Positions 20,464 to 32,786 of a stretch of 64,000 bases of DNA are shown here, one piece after another. This DNA comes from Streptomyces sp. NRRL WC-3626 (GTDB taxonomy: Bacteria > Actinomycetota > Actinomycetes > Streptomycetales > Streptomycetaceae). Under the pieces are notes generated by a model. It did not search any database. It was not told the DNA's origin and saw only the letters and a program-made list of their open reading frames with translations. Made by a program: the position numbers and the translations under genes. Every line of letters starts with the position of its first letter. Within the stretch, counting starts at the first letter, position 1. The stretch lies in the NCBI RefSeq assembly GCF_000718785.1, contig NZ_JOCA01000002.1, forward strand, positions 62,001 through 126,000. The letters are read 5' to 3'.

Positions 20464-20958
20464 ATGAACGACAGTCCCGTGCACGCTCCCGCTGGTCCGA
20501 TCGTGGTCGGCACGGACGGCTCCCCGCACGCCCGGCACGCCGTGCTCTTCGCTCTGCGCGAGGCACAGTTGCGCGGCACCGGTCTGCGGGCGGTCTGTGC
20601 CTACGACTACACCCCTGCTCGTTACACGGGCTACGGATGGATGGCCGTGCCGGAGGGCGCCAGCACCCTGTATGAACAGCTCCACGATGTCGCCCGGCAG
20701 GCGGTGACGGACACGGTCGACGAACTACGGCAGCAGCTCGGCGGGCCCCACGTGGAGGTGGAGATCATCGCCGAGGCGGGCCGCCCGGCACAGGTTCTGC
20801 TGGACGCGAGCAAGGACGCCTCTCTGCTGGTGGTCGGCACCCGCGGTTCGGGGGTCTGGGGGCGCCTCACGCTCGGATCGACCAGCACCGAAGTCGTGCA
20901 CCACGCTCACTTGCCCGTCGTCGTCGTTCCGGCCGACTCCCGCGGCGCCTCCTCCTGA
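20464..20958 (+). CDS. Universal stress protein, single domain
   Basis: The 164-residue single Usp domain starts at an ATG after TTGGAGG. It has IVVGTDGSPHARHAV at the N-terminus and a C-terminal nucleotide-binding loop LLVVGTRGSGVWGRLTLGS. The tail is VVHHAHLPVVVVP. The G2xG9G(S/T) pattern is intact, so it should bind ATP like MJ0577-type Usp proteins. It follows the transaldolase-reductase pair by about 120 nt on the same strand and is convergent with the second GH65 gene. It probably belongs to the same stress regulon. Confidence 0.93.
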   Translation: MNDSPVHAPAGPIVVGTDGSPHARHAVLFALREAQLRGTGLRAVCAYDYTPARYTGYGWMAVPEGASTLYEQLHDVARQAVTDTVDELRQQLGGPHVEVEIIAEAGRPAQVLLDASKDASLLVVGTRGSGVWGRLTLGSTSTEVVHHAHLPVVVVPADSRGASS

Positions 20959-21021
20959 CGCATCCAAGGAACGACTACATCGCCTGTCTGCGGGGGCGAC
21001 GAATGCTGTTCGGGCGTGGAA

Positions 21022-23385
21022 TCACTCGTTGTGCCCCGCCCATCTGCGGCGGGCCGGACCACGGCTGGGAGGCTGCTGCGGTTCCGGCAGATCGGGGGCT
21101 GCGGGTAGCGGCCCGCTGCAAGGGGCGTCCTTGGTCACCGTCAACGGGCTGCCATGGTGGTGGATCTCAAGCTCCGTGCCCGCCAGCAAGGTGTAGGTGG
21201 CCTGCTGGTGGGAGATGTCCACGCGCACGCAGCGCTGGCGGAACTGCACGGCGAAAGCCAGCCGACTGATCTGCTCGGGCAGTCGGGGGGCGAAGAACAG
21301 GGCGTCTCCGTGGTGTCTCATCCCACCGAAGCCCGCTATGAGCGCGGTCCAGGTCCCGGCCAGCGAGGCGATGTGCAGGCCGTCGCGAGTGTTGCGCTCC
21401 AGGTTGGCCAGGTCCATCATCGCGGCTTCGCCGAGGTAGTCGTATGCCAGGCGCAGCTGGCCGACCTCGGCGGCCATCACGGCCTGACTGCCGGCGGACA
21501 GCGAGGAGTCCCGGACAGTGAGCGGTTCGTAGTAGGCGAAGTTGCGGGCTTTCTCCTCCTTGGTGAACGCGTCGCCGCGCAAGTGCATGGCCAGGATGAG
21601 GTCGGCCTGCTTGATCACCTGTTTGCGGTACAGGTCGAAATACGGGAAATGCAGCAGCAGTGGGTAGCGGTCCGCCGGGGTGCCGGCGAAGTCCCACACC
21701 TGGTGGGAGGTGAAGCCGGCGGACTGCTCGTGCACGCCGAGTTCCTTGTTGAACGGCAGCACGATCCGCCGGGCGGCATCGCGCCAGGCCGCGGTCTCCT
21801 CGTCGTCCACGCCGAGCGAGGCGGCCAGGTCGGGGTGGCGTTCGGCCGCGTCGGCGGCGGCGCGCAGGTTCTGCTGGGCCATCACATTGGTGTAGGCGTT
21901 GTCGTCGGCGATCGCGCTGTACTCGTCGGGCCCGGTGACGCCGTCCAGGTGGAACACTCCGTGCGGGTCGTGGTGGCCGAGCGAGAGCCACAGCCGGGCG
22001 GTGTGCACCAGCAGTTCCAGTCCTGCTTCCCGCTCGAAGACCAGATCGCCGGTGGCAGCGGTGTAGCGCACCACCGCATCCGCGATGTCGGCGTTGATGT
22101 GGAACGCGGCGGTGCCGGCGGGCCAGTAGGCGGAGCATTCGTCGCCGTCGATGGTCCGCCAGGGAAACGCGGCCCCCGCCAGGCCGAGCTGGCGGGCCCG
22201 TCTCCGCGCGGCGGGGAGTGTGGTGTGCCGCCAGCGCAGCGCTGGCCCCACCGCGTGGGGTGCGGTGTAGGTGAGCATCGGCAGCACGTACATCTCTGCG
22301 TCCCAGAAGCAATGGCCGTTGTAGCCGGGGCCGGTCAGGCCCTTGGCGGGGATGGCCCGCTCCTCGGCGCGAGCCGCTGCCTGCAGCACGTGGAACAGGG
22401 CGAACCGGACGGCTTGCTGTATCTCGGTATCGCCCTCCAGTTCGACATCCGCCCGTGCCCAGAAGGCGTCCAGGTATCCGCGCTGTTCGGCGAGCAGGCC
22501 CTCCCAGCCGGTGCTGGCCGCCCCGGCCAGCGCGGCGTCGACCTGGTCGCGGACGGCGGGCAGCGACCTGGCGCCCGACCAGCCGTAGGCGACTGTCTTC
22601 TCGATCCGCAGTCGCTGGCCCGGCCGCAACAGTGAGGTCACCGTCAGCCGGCTGAGATCCTGGCCGCTCTCCGCGGAGGCGGAGGTGCCCTGTGGGCCCG
22701 CGATCAGATGGTCGGCCGCCGTCGCCACGCGCAGCCCGCTGCGGGCCGTGCGGTGCACCAGCCGCAGCCTGCTGTCTTGTGCAAAGTCCTCCTCAGGCTG
22801 GAGAACCGCCCCCAAGGATGCGGAGACCCGAGGATCGCCCTCGTGCTTCGGAAGCTGTTCATTGGCGACCAGTTCGGACTGGAGCACGATCCGCACCTCT
22901 TCGTCCACCGCCTCGACCTCGTAGACGATCGCGGCGGTGGCCCGCTGGGTGAGCGAGACCAGCCGGGTCGAGCGGATGCGCACCGTGCGCCCCGACGGAG
23001 TCGTCCACTCGACCCTGCGGCGCAGTACCCCAGAGCGGAAGTCCAGCACCCGCTCGTGGCAGTGCAGCCGGCCGTAGCGCAGGTCGAACGGCTCGTCGTC
23101 GACCAGCAGCCGTATCACCTTGCCGTTGGTCACGTTGATGATCGTCTGTCCGGACTCCGGGTATCCGTAGCCGGCCTCCGCGTACGGCAGGGGACGGAAC
23201 TCGAACACGCCGTTGAGGTAGGTCCCCGGTAGCCCGTGCGGCTCACCCTCGTCCAGGTTGCCGCGCCAGCCGATATGGCCGTTGGCCAGTGCGAACACCG
23301 ACTCGCTCTGCTCCAGCACGTCCAGGTCGAGCTCGCTCTCGCGCAGGCACCACGGTTCGACGGTGAATGCAGGATGGGTGATCAT
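21022..23385 (-). CDS. Glycoside hydrolase family 65 protein (second copy)
   Basis: The 787-residue enzyme starts at ATG 23385 with GGAGG 6 nt upstream; a start at 23415 lacks a site. The N-terminal beta-sandwich (WCLRESELDLD onward), the barrel with the general acid Glu in GPDEYSA, and the late motifs KQADLIL, DSSLSAGS and DGLHIASLAG are those of maltose/trehalose phosphorylase-type GH65. It differs from the GH65 gene at 9092-11461 throughout, so the two probably use different disaccharides or anomers. A polar tail of about 40 Pro/Arg-rich residues ends the protein. It lies 270 nt downstream of the E2 gene on the same strand and may be read through from the GAPDH-E2 operon. Confidence 0.92.
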   Translation of the reverse strand: MITHPAFTVEPWCLRESELDLDVLEQSESVFALANGHIGWRGNLDEGEPHGLPGTYLNGVFEFRPLPYAEAGYGYPESGQTIINVTNGKVIRLLVDDEPFDLRYGRLHCHERVLDFRSGVLRRRVEWTTPSGRTVRIRSTRLVSLTQRATAAIVYEVEAVDEEVRIVLQSELVANEQLPKHEGDPRVSASLGAVLQPEEDFAQDSRLRLVHRTARSGLRVATAADHLIAGPQGTSASAESGQDLSRLTVTSLLRPGQRLRIEKTVAYGWSGARSLPAVRDQVDAALAGAASTGWEGLLAEQRGYLDAFWARADVELEGDTEIQQAVRFALFHVLQAAARAEERAIPAKGLTGPGYNGHCFWDAEMYVLPMLTYTAPHAVGPALRWRHTTLPAARRRARQLGLAGAAFPWRTIDGDECSAYWPAGTAAFHINADIADAVVRYTAATGDLVFEREAGLELLVHTARLWLSLGHHDPHGVFHLDGVTGPDEYSAIADDNAYTNVMAQQNLRAAADAAERHPDLAASLGVDDEETAAWRDAARRIVLPFNKELGVHEQSAGFTSHQVWDFAGTPADRYPLLLHFPYFDLYRKQVIKQADLILAMHLRGDAFTKEEKARNFAYYEPLTVRDSSLSAGSQAVMAAEVGQLRLAYDYLGEAAMMDLANLERNTRDGLHIASLAGTWTALIAGFGGMRHHGDALFFAPRLPEQISRLAFAVQFRQRCVRVDISHQQATYTLLAGTELEIHHHGSPLTVTKDAPCSGPLPAAPDLPEPQQPPSRGPARRRWAGHNE

Positions 23386-23657
23386 GGCGGACCTCCGGCA
23401 CTCGGTGACGGTCACGGACGATCCAGCCGTGGCCCTGACTGCCGCTGGACTGTTGCGGCGCGTCCGGGAGAGGCTGGCTGGTCAGCGCGGGCGGTGCAGA
23501 AGCCCGGGGCCGTGGTGGTCCGGGCCCTCGTGCTCCTCGCTGTGCTGGTGGTACCTGAACCCGGGGTGCGGGGATGCCGCAGGCGCACGGCCGGCGGGTG
23601 ACGCAGGCCGGCGGCACAGGCGAGTCCGGGCGTGTGAGCGGGCAGCGTCATCATCGG

Positions 23658-24950
23658 CTACAGCACGATGCCCAGGGGGTGTTCGAGGAGTTTTTTGAGG
23701 TCGGCGAGGAAGGCGGCGGCGGTGGCGCCGTCCAGGACGCGGTGGTCGATGGACAAGGTCAGCGCCATGGTGGTGCCGACGGCGAGTTCGCCGTCGCGGA
23801 TGACGGGCTGGGTTTGTGCGGCGCCGACGGCGAGGATCGCGGCCTGGGGCGGGTTGATGACGGCGGTGAAGTGGTCGACGCCGTAGGTGCCCAGGTTGCT
23901 GATGGTGAAGGTGCCGCCGCTGAGGTCTTCCAAGGTAAGGCGGCCGGCGCGGGCGTTGTCTGCCAGGGCGTGGGCGTCTCGGGCGATCTGGGTCAGGGTC
24001 TTGCGGTCGGCGTCGTGTACCACGGGGACGGTCAGTCCGTCGTCGAGGGCGACGGCGATGCCGATGTGGATGCGGCGGTGGCGCAGGATGCGGGTGCTGT
24101 CCCAGGAGGAGTTGGCCTGAGGGTGGGTGCGCAGCGTTGTCGCGCACGCTTTGACGAGCAGGTCGGTGAGGCTGATGCGGGGGCCGGGTTCGCCGAGTTG
24201 CGCGTTGATGTCGGCGCGGAAGGCGAGCAGCGGTTCGGCGTCGGTGACGGTGGTCAGGTAGAAGTGCGGGGCCTGCTGCGTGCTCTGGGTCAGGCGCTGT
24301 GCGGTGAGGCGGCGGATGGTGCTCAGCGGCACTTCCTCGTCGTCTTCGGCCTGTTCGGCGGGTGTCGGGTGCGCCGCTGCAGGTCCGGCGGGCGGCTCGG
24401 GTGCGGTGGGGGGCCGGATGGCGCCTGGTTGTCCGCCATGCCGGGTGATGGCGTCGTCCACGTCCGCGCGGATGATGCGCCCGCCGGGGCCGCTGCCGGT
24501 GAGCGTGGTGATGTCGATGCCGTGCTGGCGGGCCAATGCCCGGGCCAGCGGGGAGGTACGCACCTCCTGCTCGTCCCCCCGGGCGGGCGCGGAGGGCTCG
24601 GCGGTGGCGGGGATGGTCTGCGCGGGGCCTTCGGTCGGCCCGGCGGGCGGTGCCGGGGCATGTGCGGCCGTCTGCCGGGCTTGCTCAGGTCCGGCCCGAT
24701 CCGGCGCGCCCTGGGGCTCGGTTCCGATGACGGCGAGAGGGGTTCCGATGGGCACGGTGGTGCCTTCGGCGACGAGGATGCGGGTCAGGGGCCCCTCGTC
24801 GAATGCCTCCAGTTCCATCACGGCCTTGTCGGTTTCGATCTCGGCGATGGCATCGCCCTTGCGGACCGGGGCGCCCTCGTGGGTGAGCCAGCGGCTCAGG
24901 GTGCCCTCCTCCATGGTGTCGGACAGGCGGGGCATGAGGACCTCGGGCAT
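23658..24950 (-). CDS. Dihydrolipoamide acyltransferase (E2) of a 2-oxoacid dehydrogenase complex
   Basis: The 430-residue E2 subunit has one lipoyl domain (1-80, lipoylated Lys in ETDKAVME) and a Pro/Ala-rich linker. A peripheral-subunit-binding domain follows (about 130-170, [20 protein letters not shown]). The catalytic domain (about 205-430) carries the His-Asp signature DHRVLDG and SNLGTYGV. It takes the acyl group from E1 to CoA. E1alpha and E1beta genes precede it in the operon, so it completes a pyruvate-, acetoin- or branched-chain-type complex. No E3 (dihydrolipoamide dehydrogenase) gene is in the window; a chromosomal E3 is presumably shared. The gap to the E1beta stop is 9 nt. Confidence 0.92.
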   Translation of the reverse strand: MPEVLMPRLSDTMEEGTLSRWLTHEGAPVRKGDAIAEIETDKAVMELEAFDEGPLTRILVAEGTTVPIGTPLAVIGTEPQGAPDRAGPEQARQTAAHAPAPPAGPTEGPAQTIPATAEPSAPARGDEQEVRTSPLARALARQHGIDITTLTGSGPGGRIIRADVDDAITRHGGQPGAIRPPTAPEPPAGPAAAHPTPAEQAEDDEEVPLSTIRRLTAQRLTQSTQQAPHFYLTTVTDAEPLLAFRADINAQLGEPGPRISLTDLLVKACATTLRTHPQANSSWDSTRILRHRRIHIGIAVALDDGLTVPVVHDADRKTLTQIARDAHALADNARAGRLTLEDLSGGTFTISNLGTYGVDHFTAVINPPQAAILAVGAAQTQPVIRDGELAVGTTMALTLSIDHRVLDGATAAAFLADLKKLLEHPLGIVL

Positions 24951-24959
24951 CGCAGCCTC

Positions 24960-25976
24960 CTAACCGCCTGCAGGCGTGGTCGGGCGGGCGGTGAAACCGG
25001 TGGAGTCGAGGGTTTCGTAGATCACCCGCGTCAGGGCTGCCGCGTCGGGCAGGGCGGCGGTCTCCAGCTGTTTGGCATACGGCAGGGGGACCTCGGCGGC
25101 GGCGACGCGGCGGACGGGCGCGTCGAGGCGGTCGAAGGCCCCCTCGGCGATGGTCGCCGCGATCTCGGCGCCGATGCCGTAGCTGAGCCAGTCGTCTTCG
25201 AGGACGACGGCGCGGGTGGTCTTGCGCACCGAGGCGCACACGGTCTGCCGGTCCAGCGGCCGCAGGCTGCGCAGGTCGACCACCTCCACCGAGACGCCGT
25301 CCGCCTCCAGGCGGCGCGCGACTTCGAGGGCGACCACGGTGCCCCGGGAGTAGGCGACGACGGTGACATCGCTGCCGGTCGCGGCGACCACCGCGGTGCC
25401 GATGGGCAGTGTGTGCTCGCCGTCGGGGACCTCGCCCTTGGTGTTGTACAGCGCGAGGTTCTCCAGCACGAGCACCGGGTCGTCGTCGCGGATGGCGGCG
25501 GTCAGCAGCCCTTTGGCGTCCGCCGGGCTGGCGGGGGCGACGACCTTGAGCCCGGGCACGTGGGCGTAGAAGACCTCCAGGTTCTGCGAGTGGGTGGCGG
25601 CCAGTTGCTGCCCGCCACCCCCGGGGGTGCGGATCACCATCGGCACCGAGACCTGGCCGCCGAACATGGCGTGCATCTTGGCGGCGTGGTTCACGATCTG
25701 GTCGATGGCCAGCAGGCTGAAGTTGATCGTCATGATCTCCACGACCGGCCGCAGGCCGAGCATGGCCGCTCCGACCGCGGCGCCGACGAAGCCCTCCTCG
25801 CAGATCGGCGTGTCGCGCACCCGACGGGGGCCGAACTCGTCCAGCAGCCCGGCGGTGATCTTGTAGGAGCCTTCGAAGACGCCGATCTCCTCACCGATCA
25901 GCAAGATGTTCTCGTCCCGCAGCATCTCCGCCCGCAGCGTGTCGTGCAGCGCCTGGCGGTAGGTGACAGCGGCCAC
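24960..25976 (-). CDS. pdhB: 2-oxoacid (pyruvate-type) dehydrogenase E1 beta subunit
   Basis: The 338-residue protein starts at GTG 25976 behind AAAGGAG, 2 nt after the E1alpha stop. It contains the transketolase pyrimidine-binding domain (IGEEIGVFEGSYKIT, the ThDP-activating Glu) and the transketolase C-terminal domain. Motifs include EEGFVGAAVGAAM, MVIRTPGGGG, and SRGTVVALEVARRLE at the C-terminal domain. With E1alpha it forms the alpha2beta2 ThDP enzyme that decarboxylates a 2-oxoacid and acylates the lipoyl group of E2. The order alpha-beta-E2 is typical of Gram-positive PDH, acetoin or BCKDH operons. The substrate is most likely pyruvate because GAPDH is linked, but this is inference. 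Confidence 0.92.
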   Translation of the reverse strand: MAAVTYRQALHDTLRAEMLRDENILLIGEEIGVFEGSYKITAGLLDEFGPRRVRDTPICEEGFVGAAVGAAMLGLRPVVEIMTINFSLLAIDQIVNHAAKMHAMFGGQVSVPMVIRTPGGGGQQLAATHSQNLEVFYAHVPGLKVVAPASPADAKGLLTAAIRDDDPVLVLENLALYNTKGEVPDGEHTLPIGTAVVAATGSDVTVVAYSRGTVVALEVARRLEADGVSVEVVDLRSLRPLDRQTVCASVRKTTRAVVLEDDWLSYGIGAEIAATIAEGAFDRLDAPVRRVAAAEVPLPYAKQLETAALPDAAALTRVIYETLDSTGFTARPTTPAGG

Positions 25977-25978
25977 GG

Positions 25979-27082
25979 CTACTCCTTTCCGGGGCGGTCG
26001 GCGAAGAGCCCGGGACCGGTCGGGCTGTCTCCGGGCAGGCCGAAGTGGGTGTTGGCGACCTCGGTGGCGTACACGTGGTCGAACAGGGTTTCGGTGGCCG
26101 GGGGCGGGCTGGCGTCGGCGAAGTCGACGGCGGCGGTGACCGCCTGCTCGCATTCCTCGTCGATGCGGTCCGCCGCCTCTTGATCGAGGATGCGGTCCTC
26201 GATCAGGCGGGCCCGGAAGGCCGGCAGCGGGTCCTGCTCACGCAGCCGCTCGGTCTCTTCCGCAGAGCGGTAGCGGGCCGGGTCGACCACGGAGTGGCCT
26301 CGCAGCCGGTGACTGACCGCCTCCAGAAGCCGGGGCCGGTGCTCGGTGCGCGCCTGCTCCAGAGCGGTCTGCGCGGCGTCGCGGACGGCGATCACGTCGT
26401 TGCCGTCCACCCGGGCGCCGGGGATCCGGTAGGCGCAGCCGCGCCGGTACAGCGCGGGTTCTCCTGAGGCGGCCTCGACCGGGGTGCCCATGCCGAGGTG
26501 GTTGTTGACGATGACGTAGACGATGGGCAGGTGCCATACGGCGGCGAGGTTGAGCGATTCATGGAAGGCGCCGATGTTGGTGGTGCCGTCACCCAGCAGG
26601 CACATCACGGCCTCACTGTCCGGTCCAGGCTCGCCGCGGTGGGCGATCGCGAGGGCCGCCCCGGTCGCCGGGGGCATCTGGCCGCCGACGATCCCGTAGC
26701 CGCCGAGCATCCGCAGCCCGGCGTCGAACAGGTGCATGGAGCCGCCTCGCCCGCCGGACAGGCCCGTGGCGCGGCCGAACAGTTCGGCCATCACCTGGCC
26801 GGGGTCAGCGCCGCGGGCAAGCGCATAGCCGTGATCGCGGTAGGTGGTGAACAGGTAGTCGGTCGGCCGCAGTGCGGCCATCAGGCCGACAACGGTGGCC
26901 TCCTCGCCCAGGTTGAGGTGGCAGTAGCCGCCGATCTTCGCCCGGGTGTACATCTCCGCGGCCCGCAGTTCGAAGTGCCGGATCAGGGCCATCTGCCGGT
27001 AGTACCCGCGCAGCGCCGCCGGGTCCTCACTCGCCGGGGATGCCTGTGGGTAGGGCTCGGTACGGTCCTGCGTCGGATCCAT
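25979..27082 (-). CDS. pdhA: 2-oxoacid (pyruvate-type) dehydrogenase E1 alpha subunit
   Basis: The 367-residue ThDP enzyme subunit starts at ATG 27082 with AGGAGA 9 nt upstream. The long ORF extension to 28411 is antisense to GAPDH and false. The ThDP/Mg motif is GDGTTNIGAFHESLN with VNNHLGMGTPVE following. The phosphorylation-loop-like RLRGHSVVDPARYR is also seen. GGRGGSMHLFD precedes the cofactor region. NNxxxMGTPVE resembles acetoin and pyruvate dehydrogenases, so both substrates are open. It heads the E1alpha-E1beta-E2 set and follows a CBS-domain gene by 45 nt. Oxidative decarboxylation would feed acetyl-CoA to the TCA cycle, whose aconitase gene is divergent nearby. Confidence 0.92.
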   Translation of the reverse strand: MDPTQDRTEPYPQASPASEDPAALRGYYRQMALIRHFELRAAEMYTRAKIGGYCHLNLGEEATVVGLMAALRPTDYLFTTYRDHGYALARGADPGQVMAELFGRATGLSGGRGGSMHLFDAGLRMLGGYGIVGGQMPPATGAALAIAHRGEPGPDSEAVMCLLGDGTTNIGAFHESLNLAAVWHLPIVYVIVNNHLGMGTPVEAASGEPALYRRGCAYRIPGARVDGNDVIAVRDAAQTALEQARTEHRPRLLEAVSHRLRGHSVVDPARYRSAEETERLREQDPLPAFRARLIEDRILDQEAADRIDEECEQAVTAAVDFADASPPPATETLFDHVYATEVANTHFGLPGDSPTGPGLFADRPGKE

Positions 27083-27126
27083 GGCCGGTATCTCCTGCGG
27101 TCGGGCCTGCTGTCTGCCGCGGCGCG

Positions 27127-27594
27127 TCAGCTGCCGGGAGGCGGTGCCTGCTGAGCGAACCGGTCCTTGTCGGCGTCGCAGGTGGGACAGCGCGGCGGCG
27201 GGTGCGGGCCGCGCTCGGTCTGTCCGCAGACCTGGCAGGCCCATTCGGCGGTGAGCAGCGCGATCACGTCGGACCGGCTGACGATGCCAGCCAGGCGCTG
27301 CCCGGCCGTTACCGGGACGCGGCGGATACGGCGTTCGACCAGCAGGTGGCGTACCTGCTCGACGTCGGTGTCCTCGGTGGCGGTGATGACCTCGCGGGTC
27401 ATCACCTCGCGGGCGGTGGCTCCCTCGCGGGCAAGCAGGTCGTACTCGCTGACCAGGCCGACCACCGCGCCGGCGGTGTCCAGGACCGGCACCGCACTGA
27501 TCCGGTGCCCGCGCAGCACCGCGGCGATGTCGGCCACCAGGGTGTCCTCGGCCACGGTCACAACCCGGGTGGTCATGATCTCTTTGACCTTCAC
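27127..27594 (-). CDS. CBS-domain protein with C-terminal zinc-ribbon
   Basis: The 155-residue protein starts at GTG 27594 behind AAGGA. It has two CBS motifs (about 1-60 and 62-120: HRISAVPVLD, RRIRRVPVTAG, each followed by a GxVSxxD turn), the Bateman module that binds AMP/ATP or similar ligands. After them is a CxxC...CxxC knuckle (CQVCG, CPTCD) that probably holds zinc or iron, like rubredoxin. Such CBS proteins are common in dormancy regulons of actinobacteria. Position inside the GAPDH-E1-E2 operon suggests energy-charge sensing for carbon flux, an inference. The longer start at 27618 has no ribosome binding site. Confidence 0.87.
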   Translation of the reverse strand: MKVKEIMTTRVVTVAEDTLVADIAAVLRGHRISAVPVLDTAGAVVGLVSEYDLLAREGATAREVMTREVITATEDTDVEQVRHLLVERRIRRVPVTAGQRLAGIVSRSDVIALLTAEWACQVCGQTERGPHPPPRCPTCDADKDRFAQQAPPPGS

Positions 27595-27651
27595 CGTGTT
27601 CCTTCCCGGTGGGTGCAACGGCCGGCCCGCTCAGCTGCGTTGGGGCGCTTC

Positions 27652-28659
27652 TCACCGCGGTTGAGTGACGCCGAGCACGGAGAGCGCCTCGCGGACCATC
27701 TGGTGCGTGAAGCCCCACTCGTTGTCGTACCAGCTCATGATTTTGACCAGGGTGCCGTCCACGACCCGGGTCATCGCTGCGTCGACGATCGAGGCGCGGG
27801 AGTCGCCGATGATGTCGCTGGAGACGATCGGCTCGTCCGAGACGCCGAGGATGCCGCTGTAGCGGTCGGTGGTGGCCTCCGCACGGAAGTGGTCGTTCAC
27901 TTCCTCGGGCGATGTCGGGCGGGCGGTGACGAGCACGATGTCGGCGATCGATCCGACCGGGATCGGGATCCGGACGGCCACGCCGTCGAAGCGGTCGGCG
28001 AGCTCCGGGAGTGCCTTGGTGGTTGCGAGCGCGGCGCCGGTGGAGGCGGGAAGCATGTTGGCGGCTCCGGCCCGGCCGCGCCGGAAGTCCTTGTGGGGGC
28101 CGTCGATGAGCTGCTGGGTGGAGGTGTAGGCATGGATGGTGGTCATCACGGCCCGCTCCACGCCGATTCTGCGGTTCATCACTTCCACCACGGGGGTGAT
28201 GCAGTTGGTCGTGCAGCTTGCGCAGGAGATGACCTGCTGCCCGGCCGGGGCGATGTTCACGCCGTGGACGACGGTGGCCATCGTCTCGGTCCGGGCGGGC
28301 GCCGAGAGGATCACGAATCGTGCGCCCGCGGACAGGTGCCGGGTCAGTTCCTCCTCGCCCCGGAAGGCACCGGTGCACTCCAGGACGAGGTCGATTCCCA
28401 GTTCGTGCCACGGCAGCTCGGCCGGGTCGCGGCGGCTGTACAGCGGGACGGTGTGTCCGTCGACGACCAGCGCGTCACCGGCAGCGGTGACGGACTTCCC
28501 ATAGCGTCCGTAGACAGTGTCGTGGGTGAGCAAGTAAGCCAGATTCTCGGCGGGGACCAGGTCGTTGACCGCAGCCACCTCAACCCCGTCGAGGTCGTGG
28601 AGAATCTTGAACGCGGCCCGCCCGATGCGTCCGAGACCGTTGATCGCGATCTTCGCCAT
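27652..28659 (-). CDS. gap: Glyceraldehyde-3-phosphate dehydrogenase
   Basis: The 335-residue enzyme starts at ATG 28659 behind GGGAAGG. The NAD-binding N-terminus is INGLGRIGRAAF. The catalytic cysteine lies in SCASCTTNC, the His is in the HAYTSTQQLIDGP region, and the C-terminus has WYDNEWGFTHQM. This is a type I, phosphorylating GAPDH of glycolysis. The Asp of NDLVPA in place of the usual NDL/NDT-type cofactor region is consistent with NAD preference. It is the first gene of a minus-strand operon with a CBS protein and PDH-type E1/E2, which would take triose phosphate to acetyl-CoA. Such a set outside the central gap-pgk-tpi locus suggests a conditionally used copy. Confidence 0.94.
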   Translation of the reverse strand: MAKIAINGLGRIGRAAFKILHDLDGVEVAAVNDLVPAENLAYLLTHDTVYGRYGKSVTAAGDALVVDGHTVPLYSRRDPAELPWHELGIDLVLECTGAFRGEEELTRHLSAGARFVILSAPARTETMATVVHGVNIAPAGQQVISCASCTTNCITPVVEVMNRRIGVERAVMTTIHAYTSTQQLIDGPHKDFRRGRAGAANMLPASTGAALATTKALPELADRFDGVAVRIPIPVGSIADIVLVTARPTSPEEVNDHFRAEATTDRYSGILGVSDEPIVSSDIIGDSRASIVDAAMTRVVDGTLVKIMSWYDNEWGFTHQMVREALSVLGVTQPR

Positions 28660-29079
28660 CCGGAGTTCCCTTCCCATCGATTCCGGGCAATGCGGACGAG
28701 ACCCTCGATCCGTCCTATCACCCCTCCGCTCGATACGCAGGCTGGATGCGCCAAGCCCGGAGCCCCGCGTCCCCTCCCCTGGGCTCCCGGATTCGCCCCA
28801 TTTGCGGGCCGGATATGCGTGGTCGAGACTGGCCCTGGTTGGTTTCGCCCGTCTAGGCGGTGCTGCCCTGCAGGGCTGCGCCGGACCTGTCGACACGGCG
28901 GACCGGGGCCTGGGTGCAGGGTGGTGACCTGAGGTGACGGCGGGAGCGGTCGGCGAGCCGGCCGGCACGCGAGTCCCAGGGCGGACGGCCGATCCGGGCG
29001 CGGACCCTGCGCTGGGACGCGTTGGTGGGGCCCCGGCCCGTGCCGATCTCCGCCCGATCCGTACTGAGGAGGCACGCCC
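28660..29079. other. Divergent promoter region, gap(-) / acnA(+)
   Basis: The 420 bases between two divergent starts contain no supported gene. The right end has GAGGAGG (29061-29070) for aconitase, and the left end has GGGAAGG for gap. Both operons should be controlled from here. I did not find a clear palindromic operator or consensus -35/-10 pair. Confidence 0.5.
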
Positions 29080-31848
<2,769 letters not shown>

Positions 31849-32082
31849 CACCGCGCCGAGAACCGCACCGCTGGCTTCCGGAAGCATCGACGACACACCG
31901 ACGCCCATGAACGGCATCCCCCGGCCGAATCCGCAGTCTCCGGTGGCGGAGGCTCGGTCCGCTTCCCCGATTCTCCCGGCCGACCCGGGGTGGGGCGGCA
32001 AGGATGCCGCCCGCCCCCGCCGCCGCCGGTGCAAGCGCGCGAAGCGATGGCCAAGCCCGTCCCGACCCCCACTTGCGCCAAG

Positions 32083-32112
32083 GGCGGGCCCTCACCCACA
32101 GCGGGCCCCGCC
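32083..32112. terminator. Possible bidirectional terminator between acnA and USP
   Basis: GGCGGGCCC (32083-32091) can pair with GGGCCCCGCC (32103-32112), leaving one bulged base and an 11-nt loop. It lies just outside the stop of the minus-strand USP gene (32113) and 235 nt after the acnA stop. The two genes are convergent, so it may serve both. It has no U-tract. Confidence 0.4.
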
Positions 32113-32583
32113 TCACTCGGCCTGTGTACCGGCGTCCGACACCTCGACGGTCCCACGAACGATGACGACCGGACACGTGGCGTGCATCGCACACTGCTGA
32201 CTCACGGAGCCCAGCAGCGTTCGACGGAATCCGCCCATGCCCCGGCTGCCCACCACGAGGGCCTTGGCCCCTTCCGCCTCACTGAGCAGCACCTCGACGG
32301 GATTGCCCTTGACCAGACGCTTTCGCACCTGGGCGGCGCCCGACTCGCCGAGAACCTGGTGCACCTGGTTGACGAGGCCCTGCTCCGCGATCGTCCGGTC
32401 GAACGTGGGATCCACCGCGGGCGCGGACCACCCGTACGCCCAGGGCAGCTCCCAGGCAGCCACTGCCACCACATCACCGCCGACCAGCTCGGCATACTGG
32501 ACCGCCCACCGCAGCGCGGCATGCGACGAAGGCGAGCCGTCGACACCCACCACGACGTTCACGGCCGAGTCCCGTCCACCCAT
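32113..32583 (-). CDS. Universal stress protein, single domain
   Basis: The 156-residue Usp domain starts at ATG 32583 behind GAAGGGG. VVVGVDGSPSSHAAL opens the fold, with the C-terminal loop LVVGSRGMGGFRRTLLGSVS and MHATCPVVIVRG closing it. The G2xG9GS motif is intact, so ATP binding is expected. The region between this gene and the divergent cupin (32584-32786) is markedly A/T-richer than its surroundings (TGTGTCAAATATGGGTAATACGCC). This may hold an inducible promoter. It is one of five intact USP genes in the first 38 kb. Confidence 0.93.
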   Translation of the reverse strand: MGGRDSAVNVVVGVDGSPSSHAALRWAVQYAELVGGDVVAVAAWELPWAYGWSAPAVDPTFDRTIAEQGLVNQVHQVLGESGAAQVRKRLVKGNPVEVLLSEAEGAKALVVGSRGMGGFRRTLLGSVSQQCAMHATCPVVIVRGTVEVSDAGTQAE

Positions 32584-32786
32584 GAAATTCACCCCTTCTG
32601 CTCTCACACACATCCACACTGTGTCAAATATGGGTAATACGCCATACGATCGCGGCCGACAGGAACACCCCACCGATCCGTCGAGTGGGTAGGAGCCGGT
32701 GCCCGTCGACGAGTCCAGCCATGCGGGACTATTCGAACGGCGCACCAGCGGATGGATGCCGCCCCACATACCTGGAGACCGCACAC

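Noticed and set aside
23574-26183. 869-residue plus-strand ORF opposite E2 and E1 genes
   Set aside because: It is a mirror of real coding DNA, with Gly/Val-rich composition and no motif.
25979-28411. 810-residue minus-strand ORF merging E1alpha with upstream sequence
   Set aside because: The N-terminal part is antisense or out of frame with GAPDH and CBS genes. The true E1alpha start is ATG 27082 with a ribosome binding site.
27040-28932. 630-residue plus-strand ORF opposite gap and the CBS gene
   Set aside because: It is a shadow of minus-strand genes with clear catalytic motifs.
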